Assembly (NCBI GenBank): GCA_013365365.1
Contig: JABVXU010000844.1
Coordinates: 1-18,258, forward strand
Direction: 5' to 3'
Length of the DNA: 18,258 nucleotides
Source: Cruorifilaria tuberocauda
Taxonomy: Eukaryota; Nematoda; Chromadorea; Rhabditida; Onchocercidae
The notes beneath the pieces are model-generated. The model was not told where the DNA came from. It worked only from the letters and a program-made list of their open reading frames with translations, and ran no database searches. The translations under genes and the position numbers were made by a program. Shown piece by piece: positions 9,451 to 18,258 of the stretch. The stretch's first letter is position 1. Every line of letters begins with the position of its first letter.

Positions 9451-12237
9451 CTACGAATGTTGTGGAATAAATAGCTGAATAAGTTCGATCGGAAATGGAA
9501 ATATTACTGTTGAATTCTTCTCGGCGCTGCAAACATATTTTAATTGCAAATGAAATAAATGAATGTGTTTGCTTTTGTTTCACAAATCATTGCGCGTGCC
9601 AATCGATTGTTTGCCAAATTATCTTTTTCTTGTGTTGTATTCTTTTATATTGAAATGATTTGCTATAAAATCAAGCTTGATGATTAAACAGTCCCTGTAC
9701 GATATATTATTCTGTGAAAAGTAAAAGAGTTACACAGCTAAGAAATAAACCTGATAGAATTGAGGGTTTGAAGATATCGCAGCTGAATTGCGCATGGCGA
9801 TTCGGCAATCATATTTGCAGCTTCATTAAGAGATGTAGAAGCTTTCCTTTCACCTTCTGCTGCTATTACCTTCAAAGATAATAATCCAGTCAATTAGATC
9901 ATTGAATATTTTTTAACTGATGAATTATTAATTCTGCTTCTTCGATACCAAATTGAATTGATAGGATAAATTTTGTAATAGGCGTACACTCACTTTAAGA
10001 TAAGATAACTCATAAGGTGATGTACTGCGAAAATATTTTTAATTCAATTGATAGTCTTTTGTTTGCATACCTTAGCACGTGCTTCACGTGCAGCCTCAGC
10101 CTCAGCGGCCATAACGCGTTGTAATTGTATAGGTAGACGAACATCTTTCACTTCCACTCGCTCCACTCGGACACCCCACGGAATGGTTGCTTCGTCCAGA
10201 GTATTCTGGAACAACTAACCAATATTTCAGTCAATTATGGTTCATATATTCAAGTGGAAATTTTTTAATTTTGTAAATATGAATCTGTAATGAATTTTCA
10301 AATATTTTTTGACATACTTCATGTTGATTTAAATGATTTGAATTATATTTAAAGCTTCTTGGAAAATGGAAAATTTAATTAAGGAACTTATCGAGGAACT
10401 TTATCGAAAAAAGACAGAATGTTGTAGCAAATACAAAAGATTTAATTCTCAGTCATAGGTAATTGAAAATACCGAAATATCGAATTGATTCAAATTACAC
10501 TTCCTCTTTAGATTCTTCATTCATCTTCGAGACTATCTTCATTGTTTTCAATATCTAATTAGTGAATTATTTTGTAATTTACATGTGGTTGCATAACCTA
10601 CTTGCATTTGCATTGAGATAGCTTCGCGATCGCTGAGCATTTCAGCTAGCGTTTTTGTGCCCAGTATGTTCCTAAGTGTAGTTTGCGCCAACAACTTCGT
10701 CGAACGACTGGCATCTTCAACATTTGTTACAGAAATAGTTGCATTCGAGATACGAAAATATACCACTGCGTCTACAGCAACTGTAACCGAATCGCGCGAT
10801 AAGATCTAAATTTTTGCTACATATAAGTCTTAATAGAAATTTTTATAAAAAGTTTAAATTCCATTCACTTGAGAATTCAAAAATTATAAAATTTCTCAAA
10901 AAAAGAATTTAATTCTTCAATGGAACCTCCAGTAAGAACAAGTACAAGAAAAAAAATAAATTTTTTATATGAATTAAATAAATGATACACCTCCTGTGGT
11001 GGCACATCAAATGATACAACACGTAAATCCACTTTCCTATACGAATCAATGCAAGGCAAAATAAAAAACAAGCCTGAAATAAACAAGCAAAAGTTTCATA
11101 AATACAAATTTAGAAGAAGGAATCTTCGTAGAAAAAGTGATTACCAGGTCCACGAGCTCTACTAGTCATTAATCTTCCTAATCGGAATATCACTACTCGT
11201 TCATATTCTCGCACCACCTGAAACAATACGATGGTTTCATTATAAATATTACTAATGTGGGTAAGATTTTCTCAATAATCAAACACTAAAAAATAGAAAT
11301 TTCAAATCGAATCTCTCTTTCTTTCTTTCTTTTTTACAACTTCTGCTTTCAATCCCTTTTCTTCCTATTCCCTTCTTTTCCAAATTTCTTCAAATTTATA
11401 AAAAACTAATAATAGAACAAAAACTGTTGCAATCGAAATAAGCGAACAACGAAATATGAAACCTTAATGCAAGCGCATGCAGAAAAGGGCAGCGTTAGGA
11501 AGACAATAAAATATGCAAAAATTATTAATATCCAACCACAGATACCAAGTTCGAGCTTAATAATAGCTGAAATCATTCAGCATTATTTCGATTGAAATAT
11601 AGAAAAATTACTCAATGCTATATATATATTAAGGAATGGAAGCATTTAAATTAATAAGCTTTAACTTGAATGATAGATCACCAAAAGTTATGAAATTTTC
11701 TCTAAATTTCCATATATAATGGTGATAATTTAGCATATTTACTTTACTTAACTTAATATTGCTTGTATAACCTTGAAAAATTGCGAATGCAATAAACTGC
11801 TGAAATTGATCATTTCAGCAGTTTATTGCATTCGCAATTTGAAATGATCAAATTGAATTTCCATATTTTTTACTATTTTTTTTATGCTTCTTACGAGGAA
11901 GGAATAAAAATAAATATAGATTATTGGATTTGATTAAAAAAAAAACAGAAATAAATGCAATAAAGAAAATTGTTTTAAATAAGTAGGCGAATTATCAAGT
12001 TAATTAATGAGTCGACCATATCATCAAATGGAAGTTGAAAAAATGGAAAAAATTTTTAATTTTTGATAAAGATTATCCATTAAATCATTTAAATCAAAAT
12101 GAATAATTAATTAAGAAGATATAAAAAAGACAAATAATGTTAAATGCTGATAACTTACGTTCGATTGTCAGTGATAAACGCTTAGGTCGTGGGGCATTCG
12201 CCCCACGATGTCGAAGTGACATATGATGTTGAAGCAT
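9451..12237 (-). CDS. Stomatin-family membrane protein (MEC-2/STO type)
   Basis: Eight exons on the minus strand: 12237-12159, 11566-11463, 11217-11145, 11073-10991, 10805-10602, 10205-10071, 9869-9751 and 9526-9451 (stop TAG at 9453-9451). Phases agree at every junction; total about 290 residues, normal for stomatins. Residues 1-26 are a basic cytosolic N-terminus. Residues about 34-58 form the hydrophobic hairpin ([20 protein letters not shown]), with the proline that bends it, followed by cysteines (SACACIK) of the kind that are palmitoylated. The SPHF/prohibitin domain follows: [99 protein letters not shown] and the helix [14 protein letters not shown]. The C-terminus ends [16 protein letters not shown] and ten further residues, without the long tail of MEC-2. 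Known role: cholesterol-binding, oligomeric scaffold on the inner membrane face that tunes ion channels, as MEC-2 does for touch channels. The start is the first in-frame ATG; upstream the frame is open only to a TGA pair near 12314-12320. A second ATG lies five codons later. Paralogue identity (mec-2, sto-2, sto-4) is not settled. Confidence 0.96.
11312..11335. repeat. CT/CTTT simple repeat in a stomatin intron
   Basis: Pyrimidine run of CT then CTTT units on the plus strand, inside the intron between stomatin exons 2 and 3 (11462-11218). Confidence 0.75.
11778..11840. repeat. Perfect hairpin with 29-bp arms and 5-base loop
   Basis: Arms 11778-11806 and 11812-11840 are exact reverse complements, separated by TGATC. 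The structure lies in the first stomatin intron (12158-11567). A smaller seven-base stem (11836-11842 with 11848-11854) overlaps its right end. No element family is recognised. Confidence 0.95.
12188..12207. repeat. GC-rich hairpin inside stomatin exon 1
   Basis: Arms CGTGGGGC (12188-12195) and GCCCCACG (12200-12207) pair perfectly around a four-base loop; T12187 and A12208 extend the stem. In the message this lies about 30 bases after the start codon and encodes part of the basic N-terminus ([10 protein letters not shown]). Confidence 0.85.
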
Positions 12238-12256
12238 TGAATTGTTTCGAAGTGTT

Positions 12257-12319
12257 TCAGAAAGTGAAATAAAATACGGTGTCACGTGAATTTCCCATAT
12301 TTTCCAAACCTTTCATCAT
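12257..12319 (-). other. Possible upstream open reading frame of the stomatin gene
   Basis: On the minus strand an ATG-ATG at 12319-12314 opens a 20-codon frame that stops at 12259-12257, 19 bases before the stomatin start. It would be a uORF only if transcription starts upstream of it. It faces the plus-strand open frame at 12341 across about 20 bases. The translated peptide has no recognised features. Confidence 0.3.
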
Positions 12320-12340
12320 TTTACTTCCGCAGAGATTTGG

Positions 12341-12505
12341 ATGGATCAGGAAGTACGTGCAGGAAAATATAGTCGCGATTATGACAACTTGCTAGACCTT
12401 GAGAAGAAATGGCCTTTAGAAGGAGAAGTATTGCATCATTTAGCTAAACGAATTGATGCGGAAATTATTTATCACATAAAAATTTTCCAATATTTAAATG
12501 ACTAG
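12341..12505 (+). CDS. Small plus-strand open frame behind an acceptor-like site, unidentified
   Basis: The frame has 54 codons plus stop, starting MDQEVRAGKYSRDYDNLLDL and containing EKKWPLEGEVLHHLAKRIDA. It sits eight bases after an acceptor-like TTCCGCAG (AG at 12331-12332), preceded by a pyrimidine-rich run. Such an arrangement fits either a trans-spliced first exon or the last exon of a plus-strand gene; as an internal or last exon it would begin in phase with two leading bases (AG). The residues are charged and helix-friendly, and the minus strand is full of stops here, so coding on the plus strand is plausible. I do not recognise the family. The start codon lies about 100 bases from the oppositely oriented stomatin start, which would imply a shared promoter. 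A chance open frame cannot be excluded. Confidence 0.4.
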   Translation: MDQEVRAGKYSRDYDNLLDLEKKWPLEGEVLHHLAKRIDAEIIYHIKIFQYLND

Positions 12506-14876
12506 CAATGGAAAAAGTTGAAAATTTTGCTTTATCTTCTAAACGTTATTAAACATTTCAACGTGGTAATGTAAGCATATTTAAAAAATAAACTCGGAAT
12601 TTCGACGATTTATTTGTTAAACTTATTTGTTACTATCCTAAAAGCGATAATAATTCATTACTACTGTAAACTTTAATATTCGTTCTATTCCAACCTCTTC
12701 TTTGAATCTGTCCTAATTTACATCCACCATCAAATATTTATAGTTTCTCTCAACAAAATCTTTCATTTTACAAATGAAAATTTATGCATGCGGAAGTTTT
12801 CCATAAAAGAAAATTGTCGGCCAGCACTTTGTGCAATGATATGCTAATTAATCACTGGAAAATTGCAATTAACAGATTCATGATAAGTTGATGGTGGTGA
12901 TATCCAATCAATTCATTGCTTTAACATATTCTCAATCTGATAGCAATAAACCTGAATAAAGACACTCCCGATGATTAGATAATGACAACTAGTTATGATA
13001 TCAGATACTATTATCATGAAGATAATAAATGATTCTACCGATGCATTAATTAAATCAAAAGCAAGGATGATAAGAATTTCCCATTATATGGCAGTTAAAA
13101 TAGCATTAAAAAGTGAGTAAATGACACATTATCCTGTGGAATTACTATTCATACATCCACTTAAAATTTGATTTACGCTTTGTTCGTTTACGACGACATT
13201 ATTTCTAGAGATAAGTCAGATCGAATTGTTAATTATTGACAGAATTAAGCGTGAAAGCGTAGAATTAAAGGAAAGTACTCAAGTAATAGCAGAGGATACG
13301 AAGTAAATAATTCGAGTAAAAATAAATAAATGAAATGAATAAGTTTAGATAATTAACCAACCTAAATCAAATAATTTTTATTTCAGTTTCAGACTTTTGA
13401 TTTCGGTAATTTTCACTTTCTTCTAATCATAATAGTCCTATTGCTGTTGCAAGAATTTTTAGTAATTATAAGTTATAGAGAAATATACTAAGACCTAATT
13501 ATTGCAAACTTCATCACATAATGTAATAAAAGATGATTTCGTAAATTATTTAATTCCACTTCATTTGTTTCCTTTAAATCTCGTCAATTTCACTTCGTGA
13601 TTTCATAGTTTTTGAGCAGCAACTGATTTCATCTGCATTGGCTTATTCTAATTAACCAAGCGCTTCATCCCACGGACATGTTGTTTGCGAATACGTACAC
13701 AATATCTCTATTTTCTAATTTTTTCTTGAATTATTCATCATAAAGTTAATTTGAAGGCATTTTCAATATTCTCATACCAACAAATTTTAATTTTCAAAAT
13801 TTGAATGGTAATTTGCAGAATTTCTGTTATCATTTGAATCTTTGTAAGTTTTCGAAGAGCATAGGATATAAATACTATCAGCTCAGTCTTCAAAAGGTTG
13901 GCATGAAAATGTGTCTCATTTACAAGAATCTTGCCATCACTCCATTTACAGATAAGTAAGATTTAAAAATCAGCACTAAATCTGTCTTTTGTGATTATAA
14001 AAGGTGTCATCAACTGGAAGTAATAGGTATCACGCATGACTAATCAAAACAAAACTATATCATTTTATTAAAACAAAACAAATGAAATGAAGTTAGACAA
14101 CGTATCGGTCTATGAAATGATTACAAAAATTCGACAATCCATGAATTTCTATCAATTCACAAGTGTAGTAATTAACCACATTTTCATTTAAGGATCGAAC
14201 TTCGACATAAAGTTCATTTCTTAATGATGAGTTTAATAATCATTATCGGCTTACCTTACTTTTCTTGTTCTGTTTGACGCTTTTATTAAATGGTACGTCG
14301 GTTATTACGATTCCAAAAAGAAAATACTTATTAATTTCCGAGATATATCCAAAAAATATATGAAAATGAATTTAACACTTAAAATTACACCATTTGAATT
14401 AATTCACTGTGATAAAATTAATACTTCAAAATAACTCAAAGCTCTTACCACTGTAAATTAAATATTATTTGTGATTACTTTTCAATTAAGAGTCACCTAT
14501 GTTGATGTATTTTTGGAATTTCTTAATTACCTATAGCTCAGTTTTGCAACACTTACATCTTATTTCTTATCGCTTAAAACAATCAATAAACATGCGTGTT
14601 TATTTCAAAATGGTAATTGTAAAATTCCAAGGACTTCAATCCTTTGCCAAATATTTATAAAAACTTTTTTGATAAATTTTAATTCTCTGAACAGAAAAAA
14701 GGCGAGAAAGAGAAAGTGACAAAAGACTACAGAAGCAATTTTGAAATCGAATATAATTTCTCCTATTCCTGTGACAATAAATAATCTCGATAAATCACCC
14801 AGAAATGTTTTTTTCTTTTCTTTTGTTTTTTGGCCGATTTACTGTTTCGCAAAAGTCTGTCATTTGAAAGTTTTAT

Positions 14877-14896
14877 CCTTCTTTCTCTCTCTCTCT
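14877..14896. repeat. Pyrimidine run with (CT)n
   Basis: Short run of C and T, mostly CT dinucleotides. Its reverse complement resembles the GA tract near 15203..15249, about 300 bases away. Confidence 0.75.
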
Positions 14897-15202
14897 GAAA
14901 GAAATTCTTTTTCATATTCTATTGCTGTAATTTGAATGAAGAAGTAATGGGAAGAAATAGAAATTGGACCATTTTCAATAAAAAAACTTTTTTTAATGAA
15001 AAATTTTGATACGGATCCATTTTAAATAGGTAATAAATTTTTTAGGAATTTATAGAGTTTTGCAATTTCAATGACAAAAACAAAAAGGAGAAAAAAGATT
15101 AATTTGAAATGACGTAGTTGGAAAATTTTTTATTAGCTTTTTAAATTAACTGAAGAGGATAAAATGAAATCGAATAAACTTAATAATGTTAGATAGAGAG
15201 AC

Positions 15203-15249
15203 AGAGAAAGAGAGAGAGAGAGAGAAGGAAAGAAAAAGAAAGAAAGAGA
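15203..15249. repeat. 47-base pure purine tract, (GA)n then GAAA-type units
   Basis: All bases are A or G: GA dinucleotides first, then AAAG/GAAA units. Typical microsatellite; no coding sense. Confidence 0.85.
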
Positions 15250-15396
15250 TGAGCATGGATGAACAGAATAGGAAATTAGGAAGACTTGCTCTTCGATCAA
15301 TTTCTAATTCGGCTAATTAATATTCAGTACATATATTACACAACGCAAACCGTACTGCAAAACAAATTTTTTATATCTTGAAAAGAGGGGAAGAAG

Positions 15397-15415
15397 GGAT
15401 GGATGGATGGATGGA
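15397..15415. repeat. (GGAT)n tetranucleotide repeat
   Basis: Four perfect GGAT units and a partial fifth. Confidence 0.85.
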
Positions 15416-16970
15416 AGTATTAGCTGGATGGAAAGATGAAACTTCCATCTTTCAAATTAATTCAGCTCATTTTACAATATAATCTATCATAGCGAAGGGT
15501 TTGAAGAGACAATAAGCTTGGATGAAAAATGATGGATTAAATTTAAAGCGTTTTAAAGCTAAACAACTGAGCATGGTCCTATGCACGGGTATGTATGTAC
15601 GTATATGTGTGTGTATTTTCCGATTAATTTCTCAAGTATCAAACTTCTTATTTAACTTTACTCCGATTCATTTTTAAAGGAAAGAATATTCCATTAAAAA
15701 TTACTTCCGCATTCACGTTTCAAAAATCGTGATCCAAATATCTGGGATGAGGATTTTGATTTAAGATATCTGAAAGGTTATTTTGTCTGTCTTCCCTTTA
15801 TGCATATTGGAAGTATCGCATAAATCAAATAGTTAGTAACTAAAAAAAGTGGCAGTTTATAGCTTTAACAGTAAATCCGATGTTGAAAAAAGCAATTAAA
15901 ATATCATCTTTTATTTTCCTGCTTTATTATTTATCTTCATATTTGCCTTATCAAGTGATTTAACTTTTTCAGTTGAGTTAAACTGCCTACTGAGGTTCTC
16001 ATTCTTTTCCATGACAAACTATTATTTAAAAAAAAATTCTAAATTAAATATCACAACGAACTTTCTCTCCCTTCGTGTTAAAAAGAAAAGAATTGGAAAA
16101 TCTTGAAAATTACTGCTAATTGGTAAAAGAGTACTGAAACTAAATTTAGTTCATTTGTTTGGTTACGAGGATTTCTCCATAAATCAAAATTTGAATAAGA
16201 GAGTAAAAGTAACTGATTGAGTACTATCAAGCATGCACTGAATAAATGACATGTCAATTCCCTGACAATAAATTAATTTAATTTGAGAAAATTTATTACA
16301 TGACAAGCATTTTAGTGATATTCGGAGAATTAAATTGAATTCTGGGACATGAAACAATATATTAGGAATGAAAGATAATGAAGTATTGCGATTACTTAAT
16401 GAAAAATGGCTGATGTAAGTCTGGCCATGCTAAGCCTTCTAATTTTCTTGATTTGAATGAATTTAAACAGAAAAAATCTTTCTTTACTTTAGAGGAAATG
16501 GTTCGAACATTGCTGACATTCCACTTAGTAAATAATATCTTCACGATTGGCTAGTAACACAGCAATTTAGTTTGCATAACTATATAGCATAATTTAAGGT
16601 AAATATCAATTAAGATCAGTTTACTACATGCATAAAATTGTAATATTATCGATCCAAATGCCGTCAATTAAATACTAATGGATGAGATGAAATTCCGATC
16701 AATTTTGGTTTGTTTGTGCATTGTATTAAACAAATAAGTTAATCGATCATTTTTTGAACTGATATTAGTATAAATCATTCCATTAGAAATACTATAAGTA
16801 AATTGGAGTCTTTCAGATATTCGTAATTATGCCATTTCGGAAAATTTTTTAGTTAATTTATCCTCAATAAATCGAACGGTTTTAGAAATTTCCTAATAAT
16901 CTTCATGGGAAAGAGGAAAAATGAAAAAGAACGCAAGGACACGACAAAAAATGAAGCATTTGAATGAAAC

Positions 16971-17060
16971 GTGTGTATGTGTATGTGTATGTGTGTATGT
17001 GTATGTGTGTATGTGTGTGTGTGTATGTGTATGTGTGTATGTGTGTATGTATGTGTCTGT
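16971..17060. repeat. TG/TA compound microsatellite
   Basis: About 90 bases of alternating purine and pyrimidine, built from GTGTAT, GTAT and GT units. It is translatable in one frame as a cysteine/valine/tyrosine run, which is a by-product of the repeat. Confidence 0.9.
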
Positions 17061-17145
17061 GCTAAGAGCTTGGTTGCAAAAGTATTCTCGAGTACAACGG
17101 CTACTTAGTCACCATCGAAACCAACATTTTCAGTTTTTGAGAAAA

Positions 17146-17179
17146 TTTTTCTCTCTCTCTCCCTCTCTCCCTTTCTTTC
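17146..17179. repeat. 34-base pyrimidine tract
   Basis: Only C and T: a T run, (CT)n, then CCCT and CTTT units. It lies 86 bases after the TG/TA microsatellite. Confidence 0.8.
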
Positions 17180-18258
17180 AAATGAGAAAGAATAGTTTAA
17201 ATGAAATTAGTGGAGGAAATGGAAAAATTTTTTATCATTTTAAGGAATAAAAATTAATTTTTTTCATGAACGATGAAGAATTAATTCTTATCTCTTAAAA
17301 CGATAACTGACCGATTTGATGATAATCAATCAATAGATCATTTAATGTCATGTACTTTGGATCAGCTGGAATCAATAGTCGACATTTATTGTTTCTTTTA
17401 AAAGAGAAAATACATTTTTTTAATTTCGTTTTTATTCAAAATAAATATGACATTGTAGTGAAATGAATTCACCAAGTAATTTAATAATCTCTCAAAGAGC
17501 TAATAATTCTTATCTTTTTGTTGACCTTTTTGACAAAACTGGTGAAAGTAAGCAATATATTTGAATTAAGAGGGTTTATTTTGCAGCGCCAGAACTTAAA
17601 ATTGTTTTATTGGGCAATTAAAATTTTTTAATTATTTCTCTTAGAAAGAGTACATCCCTCTCTCTCTCTTCCGTTCTAAAAAAAGGAAGAAAATCCTGAG
17701 ATTGACGAATTACATGTGAAAGGTAATGAAATTAACGTTAGGCTTATTCATGATTTCATTCACTGTTAATAGAGATTTTTCAAACAACCCCAATTTTTCA
17801 AGTTCAGTGCTCTTTATCAATAGCTTCAACTGAACTGGAACTTCATCGCATTTTCGTTATTGATGCAAGAAATGGATATTTTGAGAGATTTGAGACATAC
17901 GAATCTTTCATATGCAAATATTCCGCATTAAAGTTTGTCTGTGCTTTGAGCAGAAATAGTTGTTTTATTTATATCGAAGCTTTTTGTTTGAATTTAATTA
18001 GTTAAAAATGGCACACTGACAAGCACCAATTGCATTCTAAAGGATTCGTGTTTACTAAATTAATGAGTATTAATTTGATTAATATATGCCTGCGAGATCC
18101 TACCAGTAATGTTTCATTTCATTTATAAAAATTTTTTAAGATATTAGAACTGTTAACTGAAATGAAATAGAAAGAAAGCGATTGTTGAAATCATTTGAGG
18201 AAAAATATTTCTGAACTGTTTCTTTAAGATCCATTTTATGACTGTTGGCGATTTCCTA

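Larger units (their letters stand above)
12506..18258. other. Long AT-rich region without a recognised gene
   Basis: In 5.7 kb no exon series, RNA gene or mobile-element protein is recognised on either strand. The first 2.3 kb are plain AT-rich sequence. From about 14.8 to 17.7 kb simple repeats cluster (CT, GA, GGAT and TG/TA runs, listed separately). The window may cut into the upstream or intronic part of a gene beyond its right edge. Confidence 0.55.

Noticed and set aside
176..12237. Operon of the three minus-strand genes
   Set aside because: The gaps of about 1.8 and 4.6 kb are far larger than the few hundred bases usual in nematode operons.
12094..12285. Stomatin first exon taken from 12285 and read through to 12094
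   Set aside because: The codon at 12285 is GTG, not ATG, and the frame runs past the GTAAGT donor at 12158 into the intron. The first in-frame ATG at 12237 and the donor fit the rest of the gene.
14741..14935. 64-codon plus-strand open frame
   Set aside because: Phe/Ser/Leu-rich translation of T-rich DNA and a CT repeat; no splice or family evidence.
16406..16456. Short plus-strand frame MADVSLAMLSLLIFLI, like a signal peptide, with GTAAGT after the third codon
   Set aside because: Only 16 codons, and no following exon was found; in an AT-rich region such hydrophobic mini-frames are expected by chance.
16921..17250. 109-codon plus-strand open frame with a cysteine/valine/tyrosine run
   Set aside because: Its middle is the translated TG/TA microsatellite; flanks show no family features and the composition follows the repeat.

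Overview
The window looks like nuclear DNA of a nematode, most likely a spirurid or filarial worm. The evidence is a strongly AT-rich background, small-to-medium introns with GT..TTTCAG or TTTAG borders, and three spliced genes whose protein homologues have clear nematode character. No bacterial operon, transposase, rRNA or tRNA gene was recognised. The clade assignment is inference; it rests mainly on base composition and on the resemblance of the small heat shock protein to the HSP-12 class known from Caenorhabditis and filariae.

Three protein genes can be rebuilt exon by exon, all on the minus strand. At 176..2546 lies a seven-exon gene for an EB1/RP-family microtubule plus-end protein of about 288 residues. 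At 4346..4808 lies a two-exon gene for a short small heat shock protein of 114 residues, of the HSP-12 class. At 9451..12237 lies an eight-exon gene for a stomatin/prohibitin-domain membrane protein of about 290 residues, close to MEC-2 and the STO proteins. In all three, frame and intron phase are consistent through every junction. They share an orientation but are 1.8 and 4.6 kb apart, so they do not form a tight operon. Their roles (microtubule dynamics, protein protection, membrane-channel regulation) are unrelated as far as can be seen.

Two plus-strand coding-like pieces remain unexplained: a possible exon at 5413..5483 with strong splice signals on both sides, and an open frame at 12341..12505 just behind an acceptor-like site, head-to-head with the stomatin gene. 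They cannot be spliced directly to one another, because the junction would create a stop codon.

The most interesting non-coding structures are: a perfect inverted repeat of at least 31 bp (1..31 and 3175..3205) enclosing the whole EB1 gene; a perfect 29-bp-arm hairpin in the first stomatin intron; a 19-bp imperfect hairpin at 5517..5570 shaped somewhat like a small-RNA precursor; a GC-rich hairpin in the coding start of the stomatin gene; and an isolated patch of about 90 % GC near 2945..2974. From 12506 to the end (5.7 kb) no gene is recognised; the stretch from 14.8 to 17.7 kb carries a cluster of purine/pyrimidine and TG/TA simple repeats.
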